From contig NZ_BBVD01000024.1 of NCBI RefSeq assembly GCF_000964545.1, positions 1 to 44,750 of the forward strand: DNA of 44,750 bases. The letters run 5' to 3'. Within the stretch, counting starts at the first letter, position 1. The number at the start of each line of letters is the position of its first letter. Positions 23,960 to 32,320 of the stretch are shown piece after piece. The notes under the pieces were generated by a model that did not search any database, was not told the DNA's origin, and saw only the letters and a list, made by a program, of their open reading frames with translations. A program made the position numbers and the translations under genes. Source of the DNA: Comamonas thiooxydans (lineage in GTDB: Bacteria > Pseudomonadota > Gammaproteobacteria > Burkholderiales > Burkholderiaceae_C).

Positions 23960-25158
23960 GCCTCAAATAGGTTGATCCAGGCCGGTGTCTTGAGCACCTG
24001 TCTGCGGGCCTCATTGTCATCGGGTGCGAGATGCGATGTGAGCACGGCCGCAATCTCATGTTGACGGGCAAAGTCCATGCCTTGCTGCGGACCCAGCACC
24101 GTGAGCACGGTGGCCAGCGCATCGGCGTGCATGCATTCCTCATGGAACACGGTCACGCTGGCCAGATCATGCGTCACCGGCCAGCCCGTGCGCGGATCCA
24201 GCGTGTGCGAATAGCGCCTGCCAGCCTGCGTGAACTGATGCCAGAAATCGCCCGAGGTGGCAAATGCGCCCTCCCTGCAGGCCACGACCAGCGACTCGGA
24301 CTCGACAGAACCGCCCGTGCCCAGTTGCACCTGCCAGGGCCGCCCATCAGGGCGCGCCCCCCAGCTACGCAGCTCACCGCCGATTTCGAACATGCCCGCA
24401 GCCCAGCCAGCCGCCTGCAGCTTTTGCACCGCCCAATCCACGGCAAAGCCCTTGGCAATGCCGCAAAAATCCAGCTCAAGACCACCGCTCTGCTGCAACT
24501 GCCGGGTCTGTGCATTCCAGCGCAGATGGCCATGGCCGCTGGTCTTCAGCAAGCGTTCGATCTCATCGCTGGCAGGTGCCTGCCCTGAATGCGGCTGCAA
24601 CGGGTTCTGACGCGGCCCGAACCCCCATAGCGAGACCAGCGCTCCCATGCCGGGGTCCATCGCTGCGCCTGAAAGCTTTGCCCAATGCAAGGCCGCTTCC
24701 AGAACCTGAGCAAACTCCGCCGGAACTACATGCATTTCACCGGGACTTGAACGATTGAACCGGGTGATCAGCGAATCCGCCTCCCAGTTGCTCATCTGGG
24801 CAATGACATCCTCAAACACCTGCTCCAGCAGGGCCTGCACCGGCTCCGTGGGCAGGTAATCAGGATTGAGCAGGCGCAGCGACCAGTGGGTGCCCATGGT
24901 CTTGCCGGACAGGCGGTGAATACGCCCGTCCTGCTGGTGCTGCAGGCTTGCAGGTCTCCAGCGCTGCACACCAAAGTCCAGCGCCGGCGTCCGGGGACAA
25001 GCCTGACTCTGTGCCGCCGACGAGGGTAGTTGCCAGAGACTGGCATCAAAGCGTACGCGGGGGGGTGTGGGCATGGGCATCCAGACAAAGACGAAAACAG
25101 CAGCAAAAACAACGACGCGCCCGTAGCGGGCGCGCGTATTCAGTCCATCAAGCGCCAA
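23956..25158 (-). CDS. apbE: FAD:protein FMN transferase (ApbE family)
   Basis: A 400-aa exported enzyme that attaches FMN from FAD to Thr/Ser of target proteins. An N-terminal membrane anchor (about 12-28, GRVVVFAAVFVFVWM) is followed by the ApbE domain: KTMGTHWSLRL, SNWEADSLITRFNRS, MDPGMGALVSLWGFGP, LDFCGIAKGFAVDWAV, FEIGGELRSWG, FATSGDFWHQF, SHTLDPRTGWPV and the Mg-binding MHADALATVL. All usual motifs are present. The frame starts at TTG 25158, 3 nt after the DUF4198 stop; no in-frame ATG precedes the domain. Its presence implies a flavinylated partner, yet no clear [S/T]GA[T/S] target motif in a suitable periplasmic context is seen in this operon. Confidence 0.93.
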   Translation of the reverse strand: MALDGLNTRARYGRVVVFAAVFVFVWMPMPTPPRVRFDASLWQLPSSAAQSQACPRTPALDFGVQRWRPASLQHQQDGRIHRLSGKTMGTHWSLRLLNPDYLPTEPVQALLEQVFEDVIAQMSNWEADSLITRFNRSSPGEMHVVPAEFAQVLEAALHWAKLSGAAMDPGMGALVSLWGFGPRQNPLQPHSGQAPASDEIERLLKTSGHGHLRWNAQTRQLQQSGGLELDFCGIAKGFAVDWAVQKLQAAGWAAGMFEIGGELRSWGARPDGRPWQVQLGTGGSVESESLVVACREGAFATSGDFWHQFTQAGRRYSHTLDPRTGWPVTHDLASVTVFHEECMHADALATVLTVLGPQQGMDFARQHEIAAVLTSHLAPDDNEARRQVLKTPAWINLFEA

Positions 25159-25161
25159 CGC

Positions 25162-25962
25162 TTAAGGCAGGACTTCCAGAGTCGCGATATAGCCCAGGCG
25201 GCGCTCCGTTGCCTTGGCAATGCTGGTCTTCTTGTCCGTGGCATCGGCATTCAGCCAGAACAGACCTGCACGGGGGAACTTGATCTTGACCTGACCCTTG
25301 GCATCGGTCTTGAGCTTCATGGCGTCCACACCGTCGCGATAGCGAATACCGTCGGCCACCAGCTCCAGTTCCAGATCCGCAGCGGGCTTGCCGTCAAGAT
25401 GGAATTCGAAAGTCGCCTCTTCGCTGGCCACCAGGTCATTGGGGTGAGTCACAGGCTTGAGCTCCAGACCCTTGCCGGTCAGCGCCAGCGCCGAAGGCTT
25501 GCCCAGAGACACAAAGGTTTCCATGCGGCGCAGATTCTCGGTCACGCGCACTTCCTTGGCATCGGCAGGAATCTGCTTGAGCACTTCCTCCACCGAACCG
25601 CGCAGGCGCTTGGGCTGGCCGTTGGCATCCTTGTAGCCGCCCATCACGCCGGTCATCAGCATGGTGACGCGGTAGGTACCGGTCTTTTCTGGCTTGAAGT
25701 CGAACATGCTGCGCAACTCGCCCTTGGCGACATTCTTCATTTCCACGGCCGCGCCATCGGGTGCGGTCACCTTGACGGCTTCCAGACCCAGCGGACGGTG
25801 GTTGAAGAAGAACACATCGTTGGACACGGCCGCATCCACCGTCACCCAGTCGGACTTGGACAGCACGGTGCTGGAAGGCTTGAACCACAGATCATGTGCC
25901 TGGGCGCCCAGGGCAGCCAGAGCCAGAGTTGCAGCGACGATGGCACGAGTTTGGAACTTCAT
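25162..25962 (-). CDS. DUF4198 periplasmic protein
   Basis: A 266-aa exported protein. Signal peptide MKFQTRAIVAATLALAALGA ends in AQA-H, so the mature protein would begin HDLWFKPS, with an N-terminal His. DUF4198 proteins (the NikM/NikK-like fold) typically begin AHDxW and are linked to metal uptake; an N-terminal His can bind metal. The body is two beta-sandwich domains (WVTVDAAVSNDVFFFNHRPL; TFEFHLDGKPAADLELELV with GQVKIKFPRAGLFWLNA). ATG 25962 has AAGGACC upstream. It follows DUF2271 in the operon after about 150 bp, a wider gap than elsewhere. Confidence 0.87.
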   Translation of the reverse strand: MKFQTRAIVAATLALAALGAQAHDLWFKPSSTVLSKSDWVTVDAAVSNDVFFFNHRPLGLEAVKVTAPDGAAVEMKNVAKGELRSMFDFKPEKTGTYRVTMLMTGVMGGYKDANGQPKRLRGSVEEVLKQIPADAKEVRVTENLRRMETFVSLGKPSALALTGKGLELKPVTHPNDLVASEEATFEFHLDGKPAADLELELVADGIRYRDGVDAMKLKTDAKGQVKIKFPRAGLFWLNADATDKKTSIAKATERRLGYIATLEVLP

Positions 25963-26112
25963 ATCAGGTCCTTGAAAACAGAAAGGGTGACAAATCCGAA
26001 AATGAGGCGAGGCCCAAGCCAGGAACACCAAGCAAGAGCCGCCTCGCAGCGAAGGTGTTGTTCCCCTCCGCGAAGCAGAGAGGGGGAAGGCGCGGAGCGC
26101 CTCAGGGGGTGA

Positions 26113-26634
26113 TCAAGGCTTCAATTCCAGCTTGATCGCGCCCAGCTCGGTACTGCCATTGGCGCTCAGGCTGGTGGCCTGCTTGACGGGCCACTCGAAG
26201 GGAATGGACACCAGCTCGCGGCCACCGACTTCACGTGCGGCTTCCACCATCAGCTTGTACTGGCCGGGAGCCAGCTGGGGCAGCGGGTTCTTGCCTTCGG
26301 CAAAAGACAGCGCATGGGTGCCCACGGGCTTGGTCGGCTGGGTCACACCATCGATGGGAAAGCTCAGCTCGCGGCCGGTACGACGCCACCACTGGCGCAT
26401 GTCCTTGAGCCACTTGGTGCCCTCGGCATTCTTCATCTTCACGTCATACCAGACGGACAGATTGGCAGCCACGCCGCCGTCGGCCTTTTCCAGCCACACG
26501 GCGACATAGGGCTTGTGGTATTCGGCCACCTGCAACTGGGGCACGGTCACAGCCACATTCATGCCGCCCGCGATTGCCGGCAGGCCCACCACGGCGCTCA
26601 GCGCCACCGTGGTCTTGAAAATCCGCTTCGCCAT
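26113..26634 (-). CDS. DUF2271 periplasmic protein
   Basis: A 173-aa exported protein. Signal peptide MAKRIFKTTVALSAVVGLPA (cleavage near AIAGG) is followed by a DUF2271 beta domain: VPQLQVAEYHKPYVAVWLEK, LKDMRQWWRRTGRE, PIDGVTQPTKPVGTHALSF, and LAPGQYKLMVEAAREVGGRE. Flavinylated DUF2271 proteins, as I recall them, carry a D-x-V-[S/T]-G-A-T-type motif where this protein has DGVTQPT, so FMN attachment there looks unlikely. ATG 26634 has AAGGAAG upstream. It is expected to act in the periplasm with the PepSY protein 28 bp upstream. Confidence 0.85.
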   Translation of the reverse strand: MAKRIFKTTVALSAVVGLPAIAGGMNVAVTVPQLQVAEYHKPYVAVWLEKADGGVAANLSVWYDVKMKNAEGTKWLKDMRQWWRRTGRELSFPIDGVTQPTKPVGTHALSFAEGKNPLPQLAPGQYKLMVEAAREVGGRELVSIPFEWPVKQATSLSANGSTELGAIKLELKP

Positions 26635-26662
26635 TTTTTCTTCCTTCACAAAATTCTTGGGC

Positions 26663-27313
26663 TCAATGCACGAGCAGCAACACCAGCAAGGCGGGCAGCA
26701 CCAGACCCAGGCCCACCATGGGCCAGGTCATGGGGCGGCGCTGCGCATGCATCTTCAGGATCAGCAGACCCGTGATGCAAAACACCAGGCAGCCAATCGC
26801 AAAGACGTCTATGAACAGGCTCCAGGCTCCGCCCGTATTGCGCCCCTTGTGCAAGTCGTTGAGGTAGGAGATCCAGCCCCGGTCGGTCTTCTCGTACTCG
26901 ACCGAGCCCTCCTTCAGGTCCACACGCAGCCAGGCATCGCCACCCGGGCGCGGCATGGGCACATAGGCCTCGTCTTCGCTCCACTCCACGGCAAAATCCT
27001 TGGCACTGACCTTGATCTGCTGAGCCAGCCAGCCATCCACCTCGGCAGGCAAGCCCACGGCATTCTTGTCCGCCGCTTCCACGCCCTGCTTCTGGGCTTG
27101 TTGCAGTTTTTCGAGCAGATCCGGGGGCAGTTGCGCATCACGCGATTCGACCTTGGGCTTGGACTCGATCTGCCCGGCGTGATTCAAGGTGAATCCCGTC
27201 ACGGCAAACAGCAGCATGCCGATCAGGCAGATGGCGGAGCTGATCCAGTGCCACTCATGTAATTTTTTGAGCCAGTACACCCGCTGCGGGGCGTTGGAGG
27301 AAGCCGCGGTCAT
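26663..27313 (-). CDS. PepSY-type inner-membrane protein (putative periplasmic iron reductase subunit)
   Basis: A 216-aa protein with two to three membrane helices. The first (about 24-42, SSAICLIGMLLFAVTGFTL) follows LHEWHW and precedes LNHAG; a periplasmic PepSY-like region spans 45-150; then LNDLHKGRNTGGAWSLFIDVF leads into a helix pair (AIGCLVFCITGLLILK; VGLGLVLPALLVLLLVH). The paired His (LHEWHW, NHAG, LHKGR) are typical of PepSY_TM proteins, some of which reduce ferric siderophores (for example FpvG of Pseudomonas). It is the first gene of the minus operon, divergent from the TonB receptor. Cofactor (heme or flavin) is not decided by the sequence. Confidence 0.85.
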   Translation of the reverse strand: MTAASSNAPQRVYWLKKLHEWHWISSAICLIGMLLFAVTGFTLNHAGQIESKPKVESRDAQLPPDLLEKLQQAQKQGVEAADKNAVGLPAEVDGWLAQQIKVSAKDFAVEWSEDEAYVPMPRPGGDAWLRVDLKEGSVEYEKTDRGWISYLNDLHKGRNTGGAWSLFIDVFAIGCLVFCITGLLILKMHAQRRPMTWPMVGLGLVLPALLVLLLVH

Positions 27314-27685
27314 TCAGAACTTTCTGGGATTGCGTTGCCGCCGGGCCGGGCCGAGCCGACCTTTGGGACATAGCGCCACAAGGCCAGTCCTTGCTTGCGC
27401 AGCAAGGCGGCATTCTAGTTGCGCAAATTCTAAATGCATCTCACTTTTATTTACTTTACTTGACGTAAACAAAGCGCCCTCGCGCCCAGGGCTTTTGCCA
27501 GCTCAGCAAACCCGTGGCTCGACCGATTCCGGCGATCCGCTGCACGCCCTCCACTCAACAATCTGTTGCCTCACTGCAACAAAACGTAGATTGCCGATAC
27601 TCATTATTGAATGGTATCGAGAATTATTATCAATATCACCTAGAATCCGCACGCTTTTTCAAAAAATCGACTCTTCATCAAAAGC
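27314..27685. promoter_or_regulatory. Divergent promoter region of the siderophore locus, with Fur box
   Basis: A 372-bp gap between the PepSY operon and the TonB receptor. The sequence at 27619-27637, GAGAATTATTATCAATATC, matches the Fur consensus (GATAATGATAATCATTATC) at 14 of 19 positions. A further palindrome TTTAC-N5-GTAAA lies at 27455-27469 and may serve the minus-strand promoter. No small gene was found. Confidence 0.8.
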
Positions 27686-29983
27686 ATGTCCAACAACCAT
27701 CTGACCCCGACCGACTCCAACGGCTTGCGCTGCGAGCTCAAGCAAATCGTGATTGCCGCAGGCCTGTGCCTGATTGGCGCCAGCGCGATGGCTCAGCAGG
27801 AAACCACCTTGTCCACCGTGAATGTGGAAGCCGCTGCCGAGTCCAGCTTCAAGACCGAAGCCAGCCCTCAAGGCAAGTTCACCGCTCCCCTGCTGGACAC
27901 GCCCAAGACCGTTCAGGTCATCAATGAAGAGATCATCAAGCAGACCGGCGCCACCAGCCTGCAAGACGCTCTGCGCTCCACCCCCGGCATCACCTTCGGC
28001 AACGGCGAAGGCGGCAACCCCACCGGCGACCAGCCTTTCATCCGCGGCATGGACGCCCAGTCCAGCACCTTTGTGGACGGCATGCGCGACATCGCCGCTG
28101 GAACCCGCGAACTGTTCAACGTCGAGGCCGTGGAAGTCATCAAAGGCGCCGACTCGGCCTATGCTGGTCGCGGTGGTGCAGGCGGCTCCATCAATATCTC
28201 CACCAAGAAGGCCAAGAACGAGAACTTCATCTCCGGCGACGTGGGCCTGGGCACCGACAACTATCTGCGCGGCACGCTGGACATCAACCGCAAGATCAAC
28301 GAGACCACCGGCATTCGCCTGAACGCCATGGGCCACAGTGCCGACGTGCCCGGCCGCAATGGTCCTGACAACAAGCGCTGGGGCATTGCCCCCACCGTGA
28401 CCTTCGGCATGGGCACAGCCACCGAAGTGACCCTGTCCTGGCAGCATCTGCAGACTGATGACATGCCTGATGGTGGTGTGCCTTATTTGTACCGCAATAG
28501 CACCGCATCAAACTTCAACGGCAACAAGACAACTCCTGACGCCACGAGCCTTCCCGGTGGCAGCACCGTGCGCCCCTCATACGGCTCCGATCGCTCCAAC
28601 TGGTACGGCATGAATAACCGTGACTACCAAAAGGAAAAGAGCGACCTGTTCACCGCCGCTATTGAACACAAGTTCACAGATACCAACAAGATCCGCAACA
28701 GCCTGCGTTACAGCAAGAGCAAACAGGACTATGTCTGGACCCAGCCTGACGACTCCAAGGGCAACGTGCTTGCTGGCTATGTCTGGCGTCGTGGCAACTT
28801 CCGCTTCTCCGATGTGGAAACGCTGCAAAATGTAACGGAGTTCACCGGCAAAGAGCAAACAGGTTCGGTTGGCCACTCCTACGCTTTTGGCCTGGAGCTA
28901 TCCAAAGAAAAATCCGATGCATACTCGGGCGCTATTCAAGACGGCAAGACGGCCAACTGCACTACATCAAACATGTGGTGCACGCCTCTGAACAGCCCAG
29001 ACGCGTCGACGCCATGGAACTACGCGTGGGACAAGGGGCGCTCTACCCGAAACAAGATCGACACCATCGCACTCTATGGCTTCGACACATTGAAATTCAA
29101 TGAGCAGTGGCTGCTTAACGCGGGCCTGCGCGTTGATCATTACAAAACATCCTCATACGCTCCCGAATACACCAACCCGCTGACCGCCGCGAAGTCAGAC
29201 CTGCTTGACCAGTCCCGCAGCGACACATTGTTTAACTACCAGTTGGGCGTGGTCTACAAGCCTGCATCCAATGGCAGCATCTACGCCAATATCGGAACCT
29301 CTTCCCGCCCTGGCGGCTCCTCTTTGGGTAATGGCAGCGAAGATTTGGCAATCACATCCGACGCACTTGCCAGCCTGAAGCCGGAAAAGACCAAGTCCAT
29401 CGAACTGGGCACCAAGTGGGATCTACTGAACAAGAAACTGAACCTGAGCGCTGCAGTTTTCCGCAACGAAGTGACAAATGTCCGCATCACTGAAAACGGC
29501 ATCACTTACATGGGCGGTAACAAGGAAGTAAATGGTCTGGAGCTTGGCTTCACGGGCCAAATCCTGTCCAACCTCAGCGTGTTCGGTGGCTATACCTATA
29601 TGGATAGCGAACAGAAGAACATGGGTGTCGGCAATATCGCCAATGGCCTGCCCTTCATCAATACACCTAAGCACAGCTTCAGCCTGTGGACCAGCTACAA
29701 ACCCATGCCCAAGCTGACTCTGGGTCTGGGCGTCTATGCTCAAAGCAGTGTGAATGCCTCGTACGTCAAGTCCACCGTAGATGGCGGCATCGTGACCAAG
29801 GGTGCTTCCGGCTATGCCCGTTATGACGCGATGATGGCCTACCAGATCGACAAGAACCTGAGCTTCCAGCTGAACGTCTACAACCTGGGCAACAAGGTGT
29901 ACTACACCGGCGTGCGCTCGCCTCATTACGCCAATATGGGCGCCGGCCGCTCGGCCGTGGCTTCGCTCAAGTTCACGTACTAA
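27686..29983 (+). CDS. TonB-dependent catecholate siderophore receptor (Fiu/PiuA type)
   Basis: A 765-aa outer-membrane receptor. Signal sequence ends at ASAMAQQ (about residue 32). The plug domain runs to about 170 (LLDTPKTVQVINEEIIKQTG, then QPFIRGMDAQSSTFVDGMRD and VEVIKGADSAYAGRGGAGGS), with the 22-strand barrel after it, ending in SLKFTY with the terminal aromatic. No strong TonB box can be read; TLSTVNVEA near 40 is a candidate. The plug and the neighbouring PiuC-type gene place it in the Fiu/PiuA group, which imports catechol-iron complexes and some catechol antibiotics. It is controlled by a Fur box about 50 bp upstream and a terminator follows. Confidence 0.93.
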   Translation: MSNNHLTPTDSNGLRCELKQIVIAAGLCLIGASAMAQQETTLSTVNVEAAAESSFKTEASPQGKFTAPLLDTPKTVQVINEEIIKQTGATSLQDALRSTPGITFGNGEGGNPTGDQPFIRGMDAQSSTFVDGMRDIAAGTRELFNVEAVEVIKGADSAYAGRGGAGGSINISTKKAKNENFISGDVGLGTDNYLRGTLDINRKINETTGIRLNAMGHSADVPGRNGPDNKRWGIAPTVTFGMGTATEVTLSWQHLQTDDMPDGGVPYLYRNSTASNFNGNKTTPDATSLPGGSTVRPSYGSDRSNWYGMNNRDYQKEKSDLFTAAIEHKFTDTNKIRNSLRYSKSKQDYVWTQPDDSKGNVLAGYVWRRGNFRFSDVETLQNVTEFTGKEQTGSVGHSYAFGLELSKEKSDAYSGAIQDGKTANCTTSNMWCTPLNSPDASTPWNYAWDKGRSTRNKIDTIALYGFDTLKFNEQWLLNAGLRVDHYKTSSYAPEYTNPLTAAKSDLLDQSRSDTLFNYQLGVVYKPASNGSIYANIGTSSRPGGSSLGNGSEDLAITSDALASLKPEKTKSIELGTKWDLLNKKLNLSAAVFRNEVTNVRITENGITYMGGNKEVNGLELGFTGQILSNLSVFGGYTYMDSEQKNMGVGNIANGLPFINTPKHSFSLWTSYKPMPKLTLGLGVYAQSSVNASYVKSTVDGGIVTKGASGYARYDAMMAYQIDKNLSFQLNVYNLGNKVYYTGVRSPHYANMGAGRSAVASLKFTY

Positions 29984-30057
29984 TTCATGTACTGACAGGA
30001 GCAATGACAGTCCTGCCTGCGCTTGATCTGGCGCAGCCTGGCTGCAAACCATGCCCC

Positions 30058-30094
30058 AAAGCCCCGCAGGCTCCTGATGCCAGCGGGGCTTTTT
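30058..30094 (+). terminator. Terminator of the TonB receptor gene
   Basis: Stem AAAGCCCCGC (30058-30067) with GCGGGGCTTT (30083-30092) and further T. It lies about 75 bp after the stop. Confidence 0.85.
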
Positions 30095-30158
30095 ACATGC
30101 ACACTTGGCGGATCAAGCGCATTGTCGCTGGCTCGCAAAGCCTGATCTTCGCCATCAA

Positions 30159-30246
30159 AACCATAGCTGATAGCGCCTTTCCATAAATGTTTTCAACCCA
30201 ATAAATCATTGAAAGCTATAGGCATCAAGCGCTACCAGCTATGGTT
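30159..30246. repeat. Nested hairpin repeat before the PiuC gene
   Basis: Outer arms AACCATAGCTGATAGCGC (30159-30176) and GCGCTACCAGCTATGGTT (30229-30246) pair at 17 of 18 positions. An inner pair, TTTCAA and TTGAAA, lies between. It is the same kind of element as 12124-12201 and fills most of the 312-bp gap between the receptor and the PiuC gene. Confidence 0.8.
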
Positions 30247-30295
30247 AATGATGTAACCCGGATCATCAACAAATAGATATCGCCTCACTCCCGCC

Positions 30296-30976
30296 ATGTT
30301 GCTACGCATCCCCTGCCTGCTCACCCCCGATGAAGTACGCCACTGCCGTCAGGCGCTGGAAGCCGCCAGTTGGCAGGACGGAAAGACCACGGCCGGCCAC
30401 GTGGCCGCTCAGGTCAAGAGCAATCTGCAGCTGCCGCTGGACAGCAAGACCGGCCAGCAGATAGGCGATCTGATCCTGGACCGGCTGGGCCGCAACCCGC
30501 TGTTCATGTCGGCAGCCCTGCCGCTCAAGGTCCTGCCGCCGCGCTTCAATCGCTATGAGGGTGGAGGCACTTATGGCAACCATATCGACAACGCCTTCTT
30601 CACCATTCCGGGCACGGCCATCAAGGTCAGAACCGATGTCTCCACCACGGTGTTCTTCAGCGACCCCGACGAATACGAAGGCGGCGAGCTGATGGTGGAA
30701 GACACTTTCGGCCAGCAAAGCGTGAAGCTCGCGGCCGGCGATGCCATCGTCTACCCTGGCACCAGCTTGCACCGAGTCAACCCCGTGACGCGCGGCACGC
30801 GCTATGCCTCGTTCTTCTGGACGCACAGCCTGGTCAAGTCGGCGGAGCAGCGCCGTCTGCTGTTTGATCTGGACCAGAGCATTCAGCAACTCACGCAAGA
30901 GCAGCCCGAGCATCCGCGCATCGCCGCCCTCTCGGGCACCTATCACAATCTCTTGCGCATGTGGTCTGAAAGCTAG
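30296..30976 (+). CDS. piuC: Fe(II)/2-oxoglutarate dioxygenase of the PiuC/YbiX family
   Basis: A 226-aa prolyl-4-hydroxylase-like protein. The iron ligands are visible as H96 and D98 (YGNHIDNAF) and H159 (GTSLHRV), with R169 as the 2-oxoglutarate anchor (RGTRYASFFW). The N-terminal MLLRIPCLLTPDEV and the segment RFNRYEGGGTYG are characteristic of YbiX/PiuC. The family is regularly found beside Fiu/PiuA receptors and is needed for their function in some species, by an unknown reaction. It follows the receptor after a terminator and repeat, so it may have its own promoter. Confidence 0.94.
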   Translation: MLLRIPCLLTPDEVRHCRQALEAASWQDGKTTAGHVAAQVKSNLQLPLDSKTGQQIGDLILDRLGRNPLFMSAALPLKVLPPRFNRYEGGGTYGNHIDNAFFTIPGTAIKVRTDVSTTVFFSDPDEYEGGELMVEDTFGQQSVKLAAGDAIVYPGTSLHRVNPVTRGTRYASFFWTHSLVKSAEQRRLLFDLDQSIQQLTQEQPEHPRIAALSGTYHNLLRMWSES

Positions 30977-31082
30977 CCCCCTGGGAGACGACAGCCTGAG
31001 CTGCTGGGTAGCCCTCGCCGGCTGTCTCCCCCCTACACTGCGCCTGCTTTGCTGCCTCGCCCCCATCCAACCGGCTTGATTT

Positions 31083-32225
31083 ATGACTGTTGAACCTTTG
31101 AATGCCGCTGGCCAGCCCGTCAAACCGCCACTGACGCAGATTTCCGCGCAGATAGGCTCCCTGGCGGACTACGCCCGGCTGGCCCGCGAGCATATGGAGG
31201 CTCAGGCCTGGGCCCACCTGGAAAGCGGTGCGGACCAGGGTCTGACTCTGGCCCACAACCGCCAGGCCTTCGACCGCATCCGTCTCTGTCCTGAGCCGCT
31301 GGCCGATCTGTCGGCCGCGCATACGCGGCAAAGCCTGCTGGGCCAGAGTCTGGACTGGCCGTTGCTGCTGGCACCAGTTGCCTATCAACAGCTGGCGCAT
31401 CCCGAAGGCGAGCTCGCCACGGCGCGCGCGGCCATGGCCATGCGCACCGGCATGGTGGTCAGCACTCTATCCAGTTGCACGCTCGAAGAAATCGCCCAGG
31501 CCGCGCAAGCTGCAGCGCAGGAGCTGGGGCGCAGCGGCCCGCTGTGGTTCCAGCTCTACCAGCAGCCAACGCGCGAGCACACGCTGCAGCTGATTCGCCG
31601 CGCCGAAGATGCCGGTTATCAGGCCCTGGTCTGGACGGTGGACGCCCATATCAAGCGCTCCAGCTACCCGCTGCCGCCAGGCGTGGAGGCCGTCAATCTG
31701 CGTGGCATGCCCCAGCAACGGCAGACCGGCGATCTGATGAGCGAGCACATTCTGTTCGGCAGCGAGCTGGCCCGAGGCGCGCCTACCTGGGACGACCTGG
31801 TCTGGCTGCGTCAGCAAACCCGGTTGCCGCTGATCATCAAAGGTCTGCTCTCGGCCCGCGCCGCCGCGCAAGCCGTGGAACTGGGGGCCGATGCCATCGT
31901 GGTCTCCAACCATGGCGGGCGAGTGCTGGACACCGCCGTCTCCCCCCTCGAAGTGCTGCCTGCCATTCGCGCGGCCACGCCTGCCCATATCCCGCTGCTG
32001 ATGGATGGAGGCGTGCGCCAGGGCACCGATGTGCTCAAGGCCATCGCCCTGGGTGCCAGTGCCGTACTGCTGGGCCGGCCGCAAATGCATGCCCTGGCGG
32101 TGGCCGGCATGCTGGGGGTGGCACATATGCTGTATCTATTGCGCGCCGAGCTGGAGCTGGCCATGGCCCAGACCGGCTGCGCCAGCCTCGATCAGATCGG
32201 GCCCCGGCTTTTAACCACTTGCTGA
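31083..32225 (+). CDS. FMN-dependent alpha-hydroxy-acid dehydrogenase/oxidase
   Basis: A 380-aa TIM-barrel flavoenzyme of the lactate dehydrogenase/glycolate oxidase family, oxidising an L-2-hydroxy acid to the 2-oxo acid. FMN and active-site residues are present: PLLLAPVAYQQLAHPEGE, WFQLYQ, K253 (LIIKGLLS), the catalytic H277 with R280 (SNHGGR), and MDGGVRQGTDVLKA with LLGRP for phosphate binding. There is no N-terminal cytochrome b2 domain. Placed between piuC and bfd in the iron locus, it might supply electrons or handle a hydroxy-carboxylate linked to iron uptake; that is inference. Substrate is not predictable. Confidence 0.88.
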   Translation: MTVEPLNAAGQPVKPPLTQISAQIGSLADYARLAREHMEAQAWAHLESGADQGLTLAHNRQAFDRIRLCPEPLADLSAAHTRQSLLGQSLDWPLLLAPVAYQQLAHPEGELATARAAMAMRTGMVVSTLSSCTLEEIAQAAQAAAQELGRSGPLWFQLYQQPTREHTLQLIRRAEDAGYQALVWTVDAHIKRSSYPLPPGVEAVNLRGMPQQRQTGDLMSEHILFGSELARGAPTWDDLVWLRQQTRLPLIIKGLLSARAAAQAVELGADAIVVSNHGGRVLDTAVSPLEVLPAIRAATPAHIPLLMDGGVRQGTDVLKAIALGASAVLLGRPQMHALAVAGMLGVAHMLYLLRAELELAMAQTGCASLDQIGPRLLTTC

Positions 32226-32254
32226 TTGTGCGTAATTTGGCGGCATGCATTGCA

Positions 32255-32276
32255 AATGCGATGGATTCTCATTTAT
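32255..32276. promoter_or_regulatory. Probable Fur box upstream of bfd
   Basis: The sequence AATGCGATGGATTCTCATTTAT carries the TTCTCATT (reverse AATGAGAA) half-site shared with the hemP and sod-operon boxes. It starts 66 bp before bfd. The match over 19 positions is weaker than at 27619 or 34857. Confidence 0.5.
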
Positions 32277-32320
32277 ACTCCGCCTATTACATCAATAGCC
32301 AGCAACAACTGCCTGTAGCC

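Noticed and set aside
27932..27970. TGATS in the plug of the TonB receptor as a possible flavinylation target of ApbE
   Set aside because: TGATSLQDAL is ordinary plug-domain sequence common in TonB receptors, lacks the Asp three positions upstream, and is in the wrong structural context.
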